DNA of 64,000 bases from Desulfobacterales bacterium (GCA_024637225.1 JAGXFP010000029.1:18660-82659), one strand, 5' to 3'; shown: positions 42,459 to 53,166, counted from the stretch's first letter. Numbers and translations are program-made. The notes: generated by a model not told the origin, from the sequence alone.

Positions 42459-42608
42459 TTAGTTCTTATCCGCATATTTGTCGGGCTCCAAATCGAAGGC
42501 TTTTTTGCAGTCGGCCGAACAGAAATAATAGGTTTTTCCCTGATGGGTGGTTGTGTGTTGCGTCGTCGCTTCGGCAACTTCCATGTCGCAGACCGGATCT
42601 TTCGCCAT
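42459..42608 (-). CDS. YHS-domain protein, 49 aa (not in the supplied ORF track)
   Basis: Reverse complement reads [49 protein letters not shown]; gaggag RBS. Confidence 0.88.
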   Translation of the reverse strand: MAKDPVCDMEVAEATTQHTTTHQGKTYYFCSADCKKAFDLEPDKYADKN

Positions 42609-42645
42609 GATCTCCTCCTTTCCGAACTATTCTTATTTTCCGGGC

Positions 42646-42882
42646 TTATCCGCTCTTCGCCATGACCAGCGAAGCATGGGCATCGAGAAGCTTTTGTTTT
42701 CTCTTTTCAAGGTCGAAGACGAAATTTTTAATCGAGTCCGCCAGTTCATTAAAGAGGGATCTGGCCACCTCGCTGGTCGAGGCCTGGGCCGAGCGGCGGA
42801 AAAACTGCTCTTCCGCTTCCTGCCGGGCAATGGCCAGGTCAAGAATTTCAAGCATCTTTTCAATATCGTGAAAATCGGACAT
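42646..42882 (-). CDS. Short helical, possibly ferritin-like protein
   Basis: 78 aa MSDFHDIEKMLEILDLAIARQEAEEQFFRRSAQ... Confidence 0.6.
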   Translation of the reverse strand: MSDFHDIEKMLEILDLAIARQEAEEQFFRRSAQASTSEVARSLFNELADSIKNFVFDLEKRKQKLLDAHASLVMAKSG

Positions 42883-42902
42883 GCTCCTCCTCCCAAAGGG
42901 AC

Positions 42903-43343
42903 TTAGCGGTGATTCAACCGGCCTCCGTAAAATCCTTCAACCATTGCCCCGGCCAGTAAAAGTAAAATGCCCCCGGCATAACCCCATATCCAAACGAGGT
43001 GCAGCTCGGGATGAAAGATCAGCCTGGTGAATATCAGGGCAATGCTCAAAAAAATCATGCCGCCAGCTACTCTGATCTTGTAGATAAACATCTTACCCCG
43101 CATCCCCTTGTAGCTGCCTTTCCAGGTCAACCAGCCGCTGAGCGTGGTGGGGATCAGGACCAGAGTCCCCGCCAGTACGCTTAGAAAAGCGGCCAGCTCG
43201 TAACAACTCCGGCGGGTGAACAGGTGCAGAACCATGAATCCGGTCGAAAGCAGAAAAAAGGAAACCGGAAAATGGGTGAACAGCACATGCCAGTGAACTT
43301 TATAGATTAATTTTGTCTGTTCTTTTTGTTCGGCCTTGCCCAT
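42903..43343 (-). CDS. DUF2231-like membrane protein
   Basis: Four hydrophobic segments; HWHVLFTHFPVSFFLLS, SGWLTWKGSY. Confidence 0.65.
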   Translation of the reverse strand: MGKAEQKEQTKLIYKVHWHVLFTHFPVSFFLLSTGFMVLHLFTRRSCYELAAFLSVLAGTLVLIPTTLSGWLTWKGSYKGMRGKMFIYKIRVAGGMIFLSIALIFTRLIFHPELHLVWIWGYAGGILLLLAGAMVEGFYGGRLNHR

Positions 43344-43454
43344 TCGATCCTGTCTCCGTTGTCCTGTTTCCAAAAGCCCGGCGCCTCACAAAAGACGCCT
43401 CCCGATAAACGGGCAATATAGATGCCATGACTTGAAAGGCGGCTATTGCACCTG

Positions 43455-43521
43455 TTTATTCCCACAGGGCATAAGTTTCGTTTGAGTCCCGCCTTGCGGG
43501 ACTCAACTCAGCTTTATGGAA
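43455..43521 (-). repeat. Two-hairpin element, copy 4 (hairpin 1 replaced)
   Basis: Reverse complement AAAGCTGAGTTGAGTCCCGCAAGGCGGGACTCAAACGAAACTTATGCCCTGTGGGAATAA. Confidence 0.85.
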
Positions 43522-43728
43522 TAACCGGCTCAGTTGTTGATTATCCATTCATAACTATGACATAATTCAAGTATACGGAAACCGGAGCACAAAAACAAAT
43601 CCGGTGAGAATTCATCATTCAGGAGCGCGGAGTATGTTTTATGGCAACCCTCGGTATCATTTTACTGATCCTGGTTCTGGTCGTCGGGATGTACGCGTTG
43701 ATGATCAATAAAAGAAGGAGAAGCGCAA

Positions 43729-46179
<2,451 letters not shown>

Positions 46180-46211
46180 AAAACAGGATTTCAACCGGAA
46201 TATCCTGAGAA

Positions 46212-46345
46212 AATAAAGCTGAGTTGAGCAGCTTGTCTGCTTTTATGCCCATTAGGGTGCAAATGAAACTTATGTGCCGCGAAGCAAATGCCTTCCTCAT
46301 GGAAGAATTGAACAGAACCCTTGGGGGGGCCCCGTGGGTGTAAAT
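46212..46345 (+). repeat. Two-hairpin element, copy 5 (interrupted)
   Basis: aataaagctgagttgagcagcttgtctgcttttatgcccattagggtgcaaatgaaacttatg ... ccgtgggtgtaaat. Confidence 0.7.
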
Positions 46346-46384
46346 ATCAATTAAACTTGCTAATTCAACAAGGAGAACGGAAAA

Positions 46385-46990
46385 ATGAAAAAGACGATTA
46401 TCGGTGTAGGCCTGTCATTGGTACTGCTCGCGGCCCCGGCCTCGGGCCAGATGATGGACGACAACCACATGACGGAAGAGCAACAAAACCGGCACGGCGC
46501 TCGGCAAGCGGCCCCGAACATGAATCCCTCGATGATGTCCGGCTACGGCATGATGCCCAATATGATGGGCTATAACATGATGCCGGGCATGACGGGCCAC
46601 GGAGCCGGATCCTGCATGATGGATGGCTATGGTATGGGCCAGCCCGCGATGGATTACGGCATGATGCCGAACATGATGGGCTACGGCATGGGGCGGCATC
46701 AATCCATGATGGGCGGCTACGGCATGATGCCCAATATGATGGGCGGTTACGGCCATGATCGGCGGATGATGGACCCCGAATCCGAAAAGCAATACAAGGA
46801 ATTGGTCGAGAAGAATAACCGGTTCCTCGACGAGACCAGGGAATTGCGCAAAAAGCTGCACACCCTTAAATTCGAATATCACGAGGCCCTGCGTTCCACT
46901 CCGGAGCCCGATGAGAAGCTGGATGAGATGAAAAGGGAGATGTTCGATCTGCAGCTGAAGATCAATAACAAGAGTCTGGAGGTCAAATAA
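46385..46990 (+). CDS. Exported methionine-rich protein with C-terminal coiled-coil (Spy/CpxP-like layout)
   Basis: Signal peptide; repeats of GYGMMPNMMGY; downstream of copA. Confidence 0.75.
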   Translation: MKKTIIGVGLSLVLLAAPASGQMMDDNHMTEEQQNRHGARQAAPNMNPSMMSGYGMMPNMMGYNMMPGMTGHGAGSCMMDGYGMGQPAMDYGMMPNMMGYGMGRHQSMMGGYGMMPNMMGGYGHDRRMMDPESEKQYKELVEKNNRFLDETRELRKKLHTLKFEYHEALRSTPEPDEKLDEMKREMFDLQLKINNKSLEVK

Positions 46991-47021
46991 AGGTTCGCGC
47001 GCTCTCGGCAACACCGGCCGC

Positions 47022-47486
47022 ATGGTGGTGCTCGATTTCAAATTGCCCGGAAAATGGCCGCGGTGGCTGGTTAAATTTTTCGAACTAATCACCAGGCCTT
47101 TCGGGGTTTCCCTGGATCTTGCCGACCGCAAGCCATGGCAGGTCATGGAAAAATATTTCACCGCGGTGACGATTACCGAAGTCTACGGGGGATTGGTCTA
47201 TATCGCCGTAGGGGATAAATTCATTAACAAAGACAAAATGAATCTCTCGAAATTTGTTAAGAAAATATCCGGAGCGCGAGCCGCTTTTCTGGCCCTTCTC
47301 ATAGTCGGCGGCTACTTTCTGTGGTCCGAACATCGAGCTCATCTGCTGGAGGCCCTGCCCTACCTGATCCTCTTGGCCTGCCCGTTGATGCATGTTTTTA
47401 TGCATCATGACCATGGGAACCGCAAACATCATGGCGATGAACATATGAGCCGCGCACAGCACGACAAGGGAGAACAAAATGGCTGA
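47022..47486 (+). CDS. DUF2933-type membrane protein (start may be 47238)
   Basis: FLALLIVGGYFLWSEHRAHLLEALPYLILLACPLMHVFMHHDHG. Confidence 0.65.
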   Translation: MVVLDFKLPGKWPRWLVKFFELITRPFGVSLDLADRKPWQVMEKYFTAVTITEVYGGLVYIAVGDKFINKDKMNLSKFVKKISGARAAFLALLIVGGYFLWSEHRAHLLEALPYLILLACPLMHVFMHHDHGNRKHHGDEHMSRAQHDKGEQNG

Positions 47487-48141
47487 TTCTCCCGCCTACG
47501 GCCTTTGGGCGCTGGTCATTATCAACTCGGCGATTTTTATCTTTTTCGCCTTCAGTTTCATCAAGCCGAAAACCAGACTGGACTGGCGCAGCCTCGGAGC
47601 CTTTTCCGCCTTTATCGTGGCAATGTTCGTCGAGATGTACGGTTTTCCGCTGACCATCTATTTTCTCTCCGGCTGGCTGCAGTCGAAATTCCCCCAGACC
47701 GACATCTTCGCCCACGGCAGCGGCCATCTCTGGCATACCCTGTTCGGGTTCGAGGGAGACCCGCACGCCAACCCGATCCACCTGGCCGCAAATCTGATAA
47801 TTTTGGCCGGTTTTTACCTGGTTTACCGGGCCTGGCTGGTTTTGCACGAGGCCCGGCAACAAGGCAAATTAGCGGTCACCGGCCCTTACGCAAAAGTACG
47901 CCATCCCCAGTACGATGGCCTGATCCTGGTGATGACCGGCTTCCTGCTGATGTGGCCGACCCTCTTGACCCTGCTCATGTACCCGATTCTGCTCATCGTC
48001 TATTTCCGATTGGCACGCCGAGAGGAAAGCCAGGTCCGTCGGGAGTTCGGCGCCGCTTACGACACTTATGTTCAACAGGTTCCACGGTTTTTCCCGAAGT
48101 TGGGAAGGAAGGGAACAAAAATCAATGGAGGTACACTATGA
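47479..48141 (+). CDS. Isoprenylcysteine carboxyl methyltransferase (ICMT)-family membrane protein
   Basis: TGPYAKVRHPQYDGLILVMTGFLL...RREESQVRREFGAAYDTYVQQVPRFFP. Confidence 0.82.
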   Translation: MADSPAYGLWALVIINSAIFIFFAFSFIKPKTRLDWRSLGAFSAFIVAMFVEMYGFPLTIYFLSGWLQSKFPQTDIFAHGSGHLWHTLFGFEGDPHANPIHLAANLIILAGFYLVYRAWLVLHEARQQGKLAVTGPYAKVRHPQYDGLILVMTGFLLMWPTLLTLLMYPILLIVYFRLARREESQVRREFGAAYDTYVQQVPRFFPKLGRKGTKINGGTL

Positions 48142-48383
48142 ACGCCAAACTGAATGTTTTCGCACTGTCCGGCTCAGCGGCAATAATCTCCGCCTTGAGT
48201 ATGCTGGTCCTCGGCATATTCGGCAATATCGGCATATACACCGGAGCCGTGGAAATGATGCGCCAGTGGCATATGTTCTTCAGCCTGGCGCCGCTGGGTA
48301 TTATTACCGGAATGCTTGAAGCCGCCGTTATAAGCTTTGTAATAATCTACCTGTTCGGCTGGATTTATAACAAGCTTGCCTAA
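48138..48383 (+). CDS. DUF5676-like small membrane protein
   Basis: 81 aa MNAKLNVFALSGSAAIISALSMLVLGIFGNIGIYTGAVEMMRQWHMFFSLAPLGIITGMLEA... Confidence 0.65.
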   Translation: MNAKLNVFALSGSAAIISALSMLVLGIFGNIGIYTGAVEMMRQWHMFFSLAPLGIITGMLEAAVISFVIIYLFGWIYNKLA

Positions 48384-48554
48384 CCCGTATTTATTCATGA
48401 CCATTAAAAGAGGATTACAATGCAAATGACCGGGCCGGCGTAGCCAGGCCGTGGTTTTTGCCAATATACTTCATCAGGTTTTTTATCGTCCAATTTTGAA
48501 TGAGGACGGCGTATGTGAAATTTTATTCCACGGACGGAACAAGGAGATCGGCGC

Positions 48555-49871
48555 ATGGGCACACTGAAAATTATTCTTTACGGCATATCGGTCCTGCTGC
48601 CGCTGGTGATCGCGATAATTGCCAAACCCTATACCGATAAATCCTTTCTTTATGAAATCGGACGGGGGGCGGCGCTCATGGCCTTCATGATTCTGATGCT
48701 GCAACCACTTCTCTCGGGCAGGTTCAAGTGGATCGAAGGGTCATTCGGGCTCGACATTGTCATCCGTTTCCACCGGAACGCGGCGATCATCGCCGCGGGA
48801 CTTCTATTCGCCCATCCCCTACTTCTCACCGGCGAACACGGCATCGGCTTGCTGATCGGCTTCGATGTGCCGTGGCCCGTATATTTCGGTAAAGCGGCGC
48901 TGCTTTTTCTGGCCGCCAATCTCGTTCTCGGCTTATACTTTCTTCCCCGGGGCATGAAATTCGAACGTTGGCGGCTTTTTCACGATATTATCGGCCCGAC
49001 CATTCTTGTCCTTGCCTTCATCCACGGTTATTTCCAGGGCCACGACCTCAAGGATATCGCCGCTCTGCGCACCTTGTGGATCGCAATCTTCACCGTCGCA
49101 GTCGCCGCTTTCATCTATCACCGGCTGATCAGGCCGCGCCGTCTGGCTCGCCGGCCCTATAGGGTCACGGAGGTCAACCGGGAGACCGGGGATGTCTGGA
49201 CCGTGAAACTTGCCCCGCCGGACGGCCAGCCACTCAATGCCTACCAACCCGGCCAGTTCCATTTCCTTACTTTCCTCCGTGGCGGCGGACTGCCGGTTGA
49301 AGAACATCACTGGACCATTTCCTCCAGTCCCACAGAGAAAGGCTTCGTCAGTTCCACCATCAAGGAGCTGGGGGATTTCACCGCCACCATCGGCAAAACC
49401 GGCCCTGGCGACCGGGCTCTGGTCCATGCCCCTTTCGGCAGGTTTTCCTATACCTTTCATCCGGAAGAAAAGAATCTCGTCTTTATCGCCGGCGGCATCG
49501 GCATCACCCCGATCAGAAGCATGCTGATCCACCTGCGGGACAGCGGATCGCCCAGGAACGTTTTACTTCTTTATGCCAATAGTGACCGCGAAAATATCGT
49601 TTTTTACGATGAGCTGTCCGAAATTGAAAAGGGCTCCCATCCCAACCTGCGGGTCGTCCATGTCCTGCAGAATCCCCCCGACCAATGGACCGGTGAGACC
49701 GGCAGGATTGATGGGCAAATGATCCGCAGGTACATCGGTGAGGATAAAGCCGGGGACGGTTACTATATCTGCGGACCTCCGGGCCTGGTTTCTTCCTCGA
49801 TCAATATCCTGAAATCCCTCGGTGTGGAAGACAAGCGCATCCACACCGAAATATTTTCGTTTCTCGACTGA
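48555..49871 (+). CDS. Ferric-reductase-like transmembrane/FAD-NAD(P) oxidoreductase
   Basis: Multiple TM helices, then YQPGQFHFLTF, HHWTISSSPTE, IAGGIGITPIRSM, YICGPPG. Confidence 0.87.
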   Translation: MGTLKIILYGISVLLPLVIAIIAKPYTDKSFLYEIGRGAALMAFMILMLQPLLSGRFKWIEGSFGLDIVIRFHRNAAIIAAGLLFAHPLLLTGEHGIGLLIGFDVPWPVYFGKAALLFLAANLVLGLYFLPRGMKFERWRLFHDIIGPTILVLAFIHGYFQGHDLKDIAALRTLWIAIFTVAVAAFIYHRLIRPRRLARRPYRVTEVNRETGDVWTVKLAPPDGQPLNAYQPGQFHFLTFLRGGGLPVEEHHWTISSSPTEKGFVSSTIKELGDFTATIGKTGPGDRALVHAPFGRFSYTFHPEEKNLVFIAGGIGITPIRSMLIHLRDSGSPRNVLLLYANSDRENIVFYDELSEIEKGSHPNLRVVHVLQNPPDQWTGETGRIDGQMIRRYIGEDKAGDGYYICGPPGLVSSSINILKSLGVEDKRIHTEIFSFLD

Positions 49872-49883
49872 CAGGAGCGCCAA

Positions 49884-50042
49884 ATGAGAAAAACATTACT
49901 CGGTAGAACCACCGTCATTATGGCCGTCATCTTCGCGTGCGCGGCTGTTCTCTTTGCATCCCGATATTTCTCCGAAAAAAGCCACACCCTGCGGACTCAG
50001 CAAGAGTCCGAAGGCCATAGCCATCTGGGTGACGGACGCTGA
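49884..50042 (+). CDS. 52-aa single-pass membrane peptide (not in ORF track)
   Basis: MRKTLLGRTTVIMAVIFACAAVLFASRYFSEKSHTLRTQQESEGHSHLGDGR* with aggag RBS. Confidence 0.5.
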   Translation: MRKTLLGRTTVIMAVIFACAAVLFASRYFSEKSHTLRTQQESEGHSHLGDGR

Positions 50043-50332
50043 CCTACCCGAAAACCTGGGTCGAACAGGCCCGGAACAAGGTGGAAGAGGAGGCGGAGAC
50101 CGAGGAAGAGGACTTCGACTGGCGGCGCCGGATCCGCAGCCGCAAGGGCTGGAGGACTCCAGCCGAAAAGGATTCTGGCCATATTGTCTATACTGGTGCT
50201 GTTTGTGGGATTGATTGCTTTTGTCCTCACCAAGTAATAAAGATCGGCGCTCCCGCTTAAGATGAATACGTTGACAGGAAGGCCTCATTTCAGCCTAAAA
50301 TAAAGAAAATATAATTAGTTTTGAAACAGTGC

Positions 50333-50392
50333 TATATACCGCAAGGGCATAAGTTTCGTACGAGCAGGCAAGCTGCTCAACTCAGCTTTAAA
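50333..50392 (-). repeat. Two-hairpin element, copy 6
   Basis: Reverse complement AAAGCTGAGTTGAGCAGCTTGCCTGCTCGTACGAAACTTATGCCCTTGCGGTATA. Confidence 0.85.
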
Positions 50393-50418
50393 ATCACGCG
50401 AAAAAGGAGGACCGCTCC

Positions 50419-50655
50419 ATGCACATGTACGGATTCGATGGATACGGAATGGGAGGCGGCGGCATGATGATCATGATGATACTGTTCTGGGTATTGACTA
50501 TTATCGCTATATATTACATCCTCAAAACATTGACGGAAAAAAGCGGGAGCAAAAGCACTCCGCCGGAATCCGCCGAGGAGATCCTCAAGAAACGTTACGC
50601 CAGGGGCGAGATCAGTCTGGAAGAGTTTGAGAAGATCAAGGAAGATATAAAATAA
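50419..50655 (+). CDS. SHOCT-domain membrane protein
   Basis: EILKKRYARGEISLEEFEKIKEDI. Confidence 0.87.
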   Translation: MHMYGFDGYGMGGGGMMIMMILFWVLTIIAIYYILKTLTEKSGSKSTPPESAEEILKKRYARGEISLEEFEKIKEDIK

Positions 50656-50681
50656 GAACACCGGCTCCGCCCTACCGGCGG

Positions 50682-51215
50682 CTACTTTTCGAGATCGAGT
50701 TCCAGGTCGATCTCGATATATACATCCCTGCCGACCATCCATCCGCCGTCATCCAGGGGCACGTTCCAGGTCATCCCGAACTCCTCCCAGTTAAGTCGGG
50801 CGGCCCCGGTGACCCCCAGGGTGATTTCGCCGCCTAACGCCTCGGGACTCCGAACCGGGCCGGAAAAAACCAGTTCCAGGCTTATCGACCTGGTAATCCC
50901 GTGAATGTCCAGATCTCCCGCCAGCCGACCGCCTCCGGGCTCGGCCGTAAAGTCGCTGCCCTTGAAGGTAATGGCCGGATAAACTGCCGCATCAAGGAAA
51001 TCGGAACTACGGAGATGTTCGTCCCGCGGGACAATCCCGGTATAGAGACCAGCGCTGTCGATTGCAACTTCCAGGGCAAAAGAAGTTGGGTCGTCCGGAT
51101 CGAACCGGGCGGCGCCCCGTAACCGGTTGAACTGGCCGTGGACATGGGCGACCGTCATGTGCCTGATCTTGAATGCCGCTACCGAATGATCGGGGTCGAT
51201 CCGCCATTTCGCCAT
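50682..51215 (-). CDS. YceI family protein
   Basis: WRIDPDHSVAAFKIRHMTVAHVHGQF...LNWEEFGMTWN. Confidence 0.88.
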   Translation of the reverse strand: MAKWRIDPDHSVAAFKIRHMTVAHVHGQFNRLRGAARFDPDDPTSFALEVAIDSAGLYTGIVPRDEHLRSSDFLDAAVYPAITFKGSDFTAEPGGGRLAGDLDIHGITRSISLELVFSGPVRSPEALGGEITLGVTGAARLNWEEFGMTWNVPLDDGGWMVGRDVYIEIDLELDLEK

Positions 51216-51235
51216 AACTTCCCTGCTTGGTCAAA

Positions 51236-52294
51236 TTATTGATCGGCGACTTCATCGGCAAAAAAACACTGGGGATCTTCGGCCAGGAAATCCTCGCCGC
51301 CCCGGGACAGCGACCCGGCATAAGCAATCGCCCGGCAGCCCCGGCAGAGAGCCCAACGGGGGCAAGCGCCGCATTTGTTTTTATAGGCCGGCCGCTCCCG
51401 CAACTGCTCCAGAACCGGCGAGCTCGCCCAGATTTCCCGCAGGGAATCATGCCTGACATTACCGATCACCACCGGCAGCCGCCGGCAAGGGGTGACCCCA
51501 CCGTCCGGCAGAATAGTCAGCCCGGAAACCCCGGCCGCGCAACCGCCGGTCGCAGCCATTCCGCAATCGTTCCATTCCACCATATTGCGCAGCTGGGAGG
51601 CAACCGGGTCACCGGTAACGATTTCCAAACCTTGGACGGGACGGGCAAAAATTGCTTGATAGATTTCTTTAAGCCGAACAGGTTCGATCATCTGATCGAC
51701 CATCCCCAGGCCGCGGCCGGACGGAACCAGCCTGGAAAAGCCGAGCCGCTGGACCTTCCAGGCGCCGGCGATATCGATCATCTCGTCAAACTTCTCGGCA
51801 TTGATCTTTGAGAGGGTGGCGTTCAGGGTGACTCGCAGGCCGGCGGCCAGCAGATGGCGAACCCCTCGACGGGCAGCCTCGAAACTTCCCTTGCCCCTGA
51901 TCGATTCATGGATCTCCTGCGGGCCTTCGAGACTGACCTGGACCCCTTTCACCCCGAGATCCGCCAGGGTCGCCGCCTTCTTTTGATCCACCAGGGTGCC
52001 GTTGGTCAGCAGATAGGTCGCAAAACCCCGGTCGCGCATCTCAGCGAGGATCTCGAAAAGATCCCGGCGCAGAAATGGTTCGCCGCCGGTTACATTTAAA
52101 CTCGGTGAGAACTCCAGGGCATAGGTTTTTTGCCAGGCCTGGAGCATTTCATCGATCTCGCCGAGCACCTCGCCGACCTCGCTCCGGGAAAGCTCAGCCA
52201 TTGTCACACCGTTCTGGTAGCAGTGGCTGCAACTAAGGTTACACCTTTCCGTCAGATGCCATTGAACGAAGAATTCCTGCTGGGGGCTGATCAT
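51236..52294 (-). CDS. Radical SAM/SPASM domain protein (peptide-maturase-like)
   Basis: HLTERCNLSCSHCYQ; NVTGGEPFLR; C-terminal KCGACPRWALCRGCRAIAYA...DPQCFF. Confidence 0.9.
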   Translation of the reverse strand: MISPQQEFFVQWHLTERCNLSCSHCYQNGVTMAELSRSEVGEVLGEIDEMLQAWQKTYALEFSPSLNVTGGEPFLRRDLFEILAEMRDRGFATYLLTNGTLVDQKKAATLADLGVKGVQVSLEGPQEIHESIRGKGSFEAARRGVRHLLAAGLRVTLNATLSKINAEKFDEMIDIAGAWKVQRLGFSRLVPSGRGLGMVDQMIEPVRLKEIYQAIFARPVQGLEIVTGDPVASQLRNMVEWNDCGMAATGGCAAGVSGLTILPDGGVTPCRRLPVVIGNVRHDSLREIWASSPVLEQLRERPAYKNKCGACPRWALCRGCRAIAYAGSLSRGGEDFLAEDPQCFFADEVADQ

Positions 52295-52388
52295 CGGTTT
52301 TCCTGTTTTTCCGGATAATTTTGCCAGGGGTCCGTTGTTTTGAGGACGGAGCGGCAGTCATTTATTCCAGGGTTTTCAGATAATAAGC

Positions 52389-52434
52389 AAAGACGGATGC
52401 AAGGATCCCGAAAGGGCCTGGTGCATCCGTCTTT
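52389..52434 (-). terminator. 13-bp perfect hairpin between the 34-codon ORF and the radical SAM gene
   Basis: AAAGACGGATGCA ... TGCATCCGTCTTT. Confidence 0.75.
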
Positions 52435-52480
52435 TAAGGCGTCGTTGCCGACCGGCAACTTAATCGGATTTTCATCCCTT

Positions 52481-52585
52481 TCATTTGTGGCAGATGCCGC
52501 CGGGATAATCTTTAGCCGCCTCGCTCATTCTGGTCCAGAAAGCGGCTTCCTTGGCCAAGGCCTCTTTACTCGGAAGCTTCTTCAT
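52481..52585 (-). CDS. 34-aa peptide, candidate RiPP precursor
   Basis: MKKLPSKEALAKEAAFWTRMSEAAKDYPGGICHK*; GGAGG RBS 8 nt upstream; upstream of the radical SAM gene on the same strand. Confidence 0.6.
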   Translation of the reverse strand: MKKLPSKEALAKEAAFWTRMSEAAKDYPGGICHK

Positions 52586-52744
52586 AATGAAATCCTCCAT
52601 CCGGTTATGCCACGGCAGAACGCCATGACTATACCTACAGGATCGGCTAAAGGAAGTTTCCATGTCAATCGGAAAAAGTAATCGGGTCAATCGAAATCGG
52701 GCAGGAGCATCGGGCAGGAATAAAGGGATCACAAATCAGGATAT

Positions 52745-52819
52745 AAAAAAAGGCCAGCTCTTCGGGGAAAGAACCGGCCTCACTAAAGGAGAAAAAAGAA
52801 TGATGATTCTTTTTCAGTT
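52745..52819 (-). ncRNA. Candidate ~75-nt sigma-54-dependent sRNA
   Basis: Begins ~12 nt after a sigma-54 promoter; hairpin AAAAAGAAT-CATC-ATTCTTTTT; unpaired CUCCUUU; terminator with T7. Confidence 0.65.
52751..52780 (-). terminator. Terminator of the candidate sRNA
   Basis: AGGCCGGTTCTTTCCCCGAAGAGCTGGCCT followed by T-run on minus. Confidence 0.8.
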
Positions 52820-52828
52820 CACCTAGTA

Positions 52829-52846
52829 TTGCAATGGCTGTGCCAA
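52829..52846 (-). promoter_or_regulatory. Sigma-54 (-24/-12) promoter
   Basis: Minus strand TTGGCAC-AGCCA-TTGCAA matches TGGCAC-N5-TTGCA exactly. Confidence 0.85.
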
Positions 52847-53020
52847 TAAAAACAAAAACCCTGAGAACAGAAGAAAGATACAGCAATTCAGCAAGTTACT
52901 TGGTTATGACAAAAAGCGTCAAGTCCGGGCGCCTGGTACAAATATTTAGATTATAGCCCCCGTGAACTTTAAATTTTGTACCAGGGGGTCTTAAAAAGCC
53001 CGCCACCTTTTCCGCTTAAC

Positions 53021-53166
53021 CAGTGTCTGTCCATAAATGAGGATTTTTGTCCGAGAACGAGAAGCAAGGATGTCGGAAAAGCGCAGCGTACTTGGGTACG
53101 TGAGCACTTTTCGACTCTGCAGCGACGAAGTTATCGGGCAAAAAGACCATTTATGGACGGGCACTA
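53021..53166. repeat. MITE-like palindromic element, family B copy 2 (inverted)
   Basis: cagtgtctgtccataaatgaggatttttgtccgag...gggcaaaaagaccatttatggacgggcacta. Confidence 0.85.

Noticed and set aside
52790-52828. Plus-strand mini-ORF AAAGGAG...ATGATGATTCTTTTTCAGTTCACCTAG (MMILFQFT)
   Set aside because: Only 8 codons; the same bases are better explained by the minus-strand sRNA hairpin and anti-SD stretch, supported by a sigma-54 promoter and a directional terminator.
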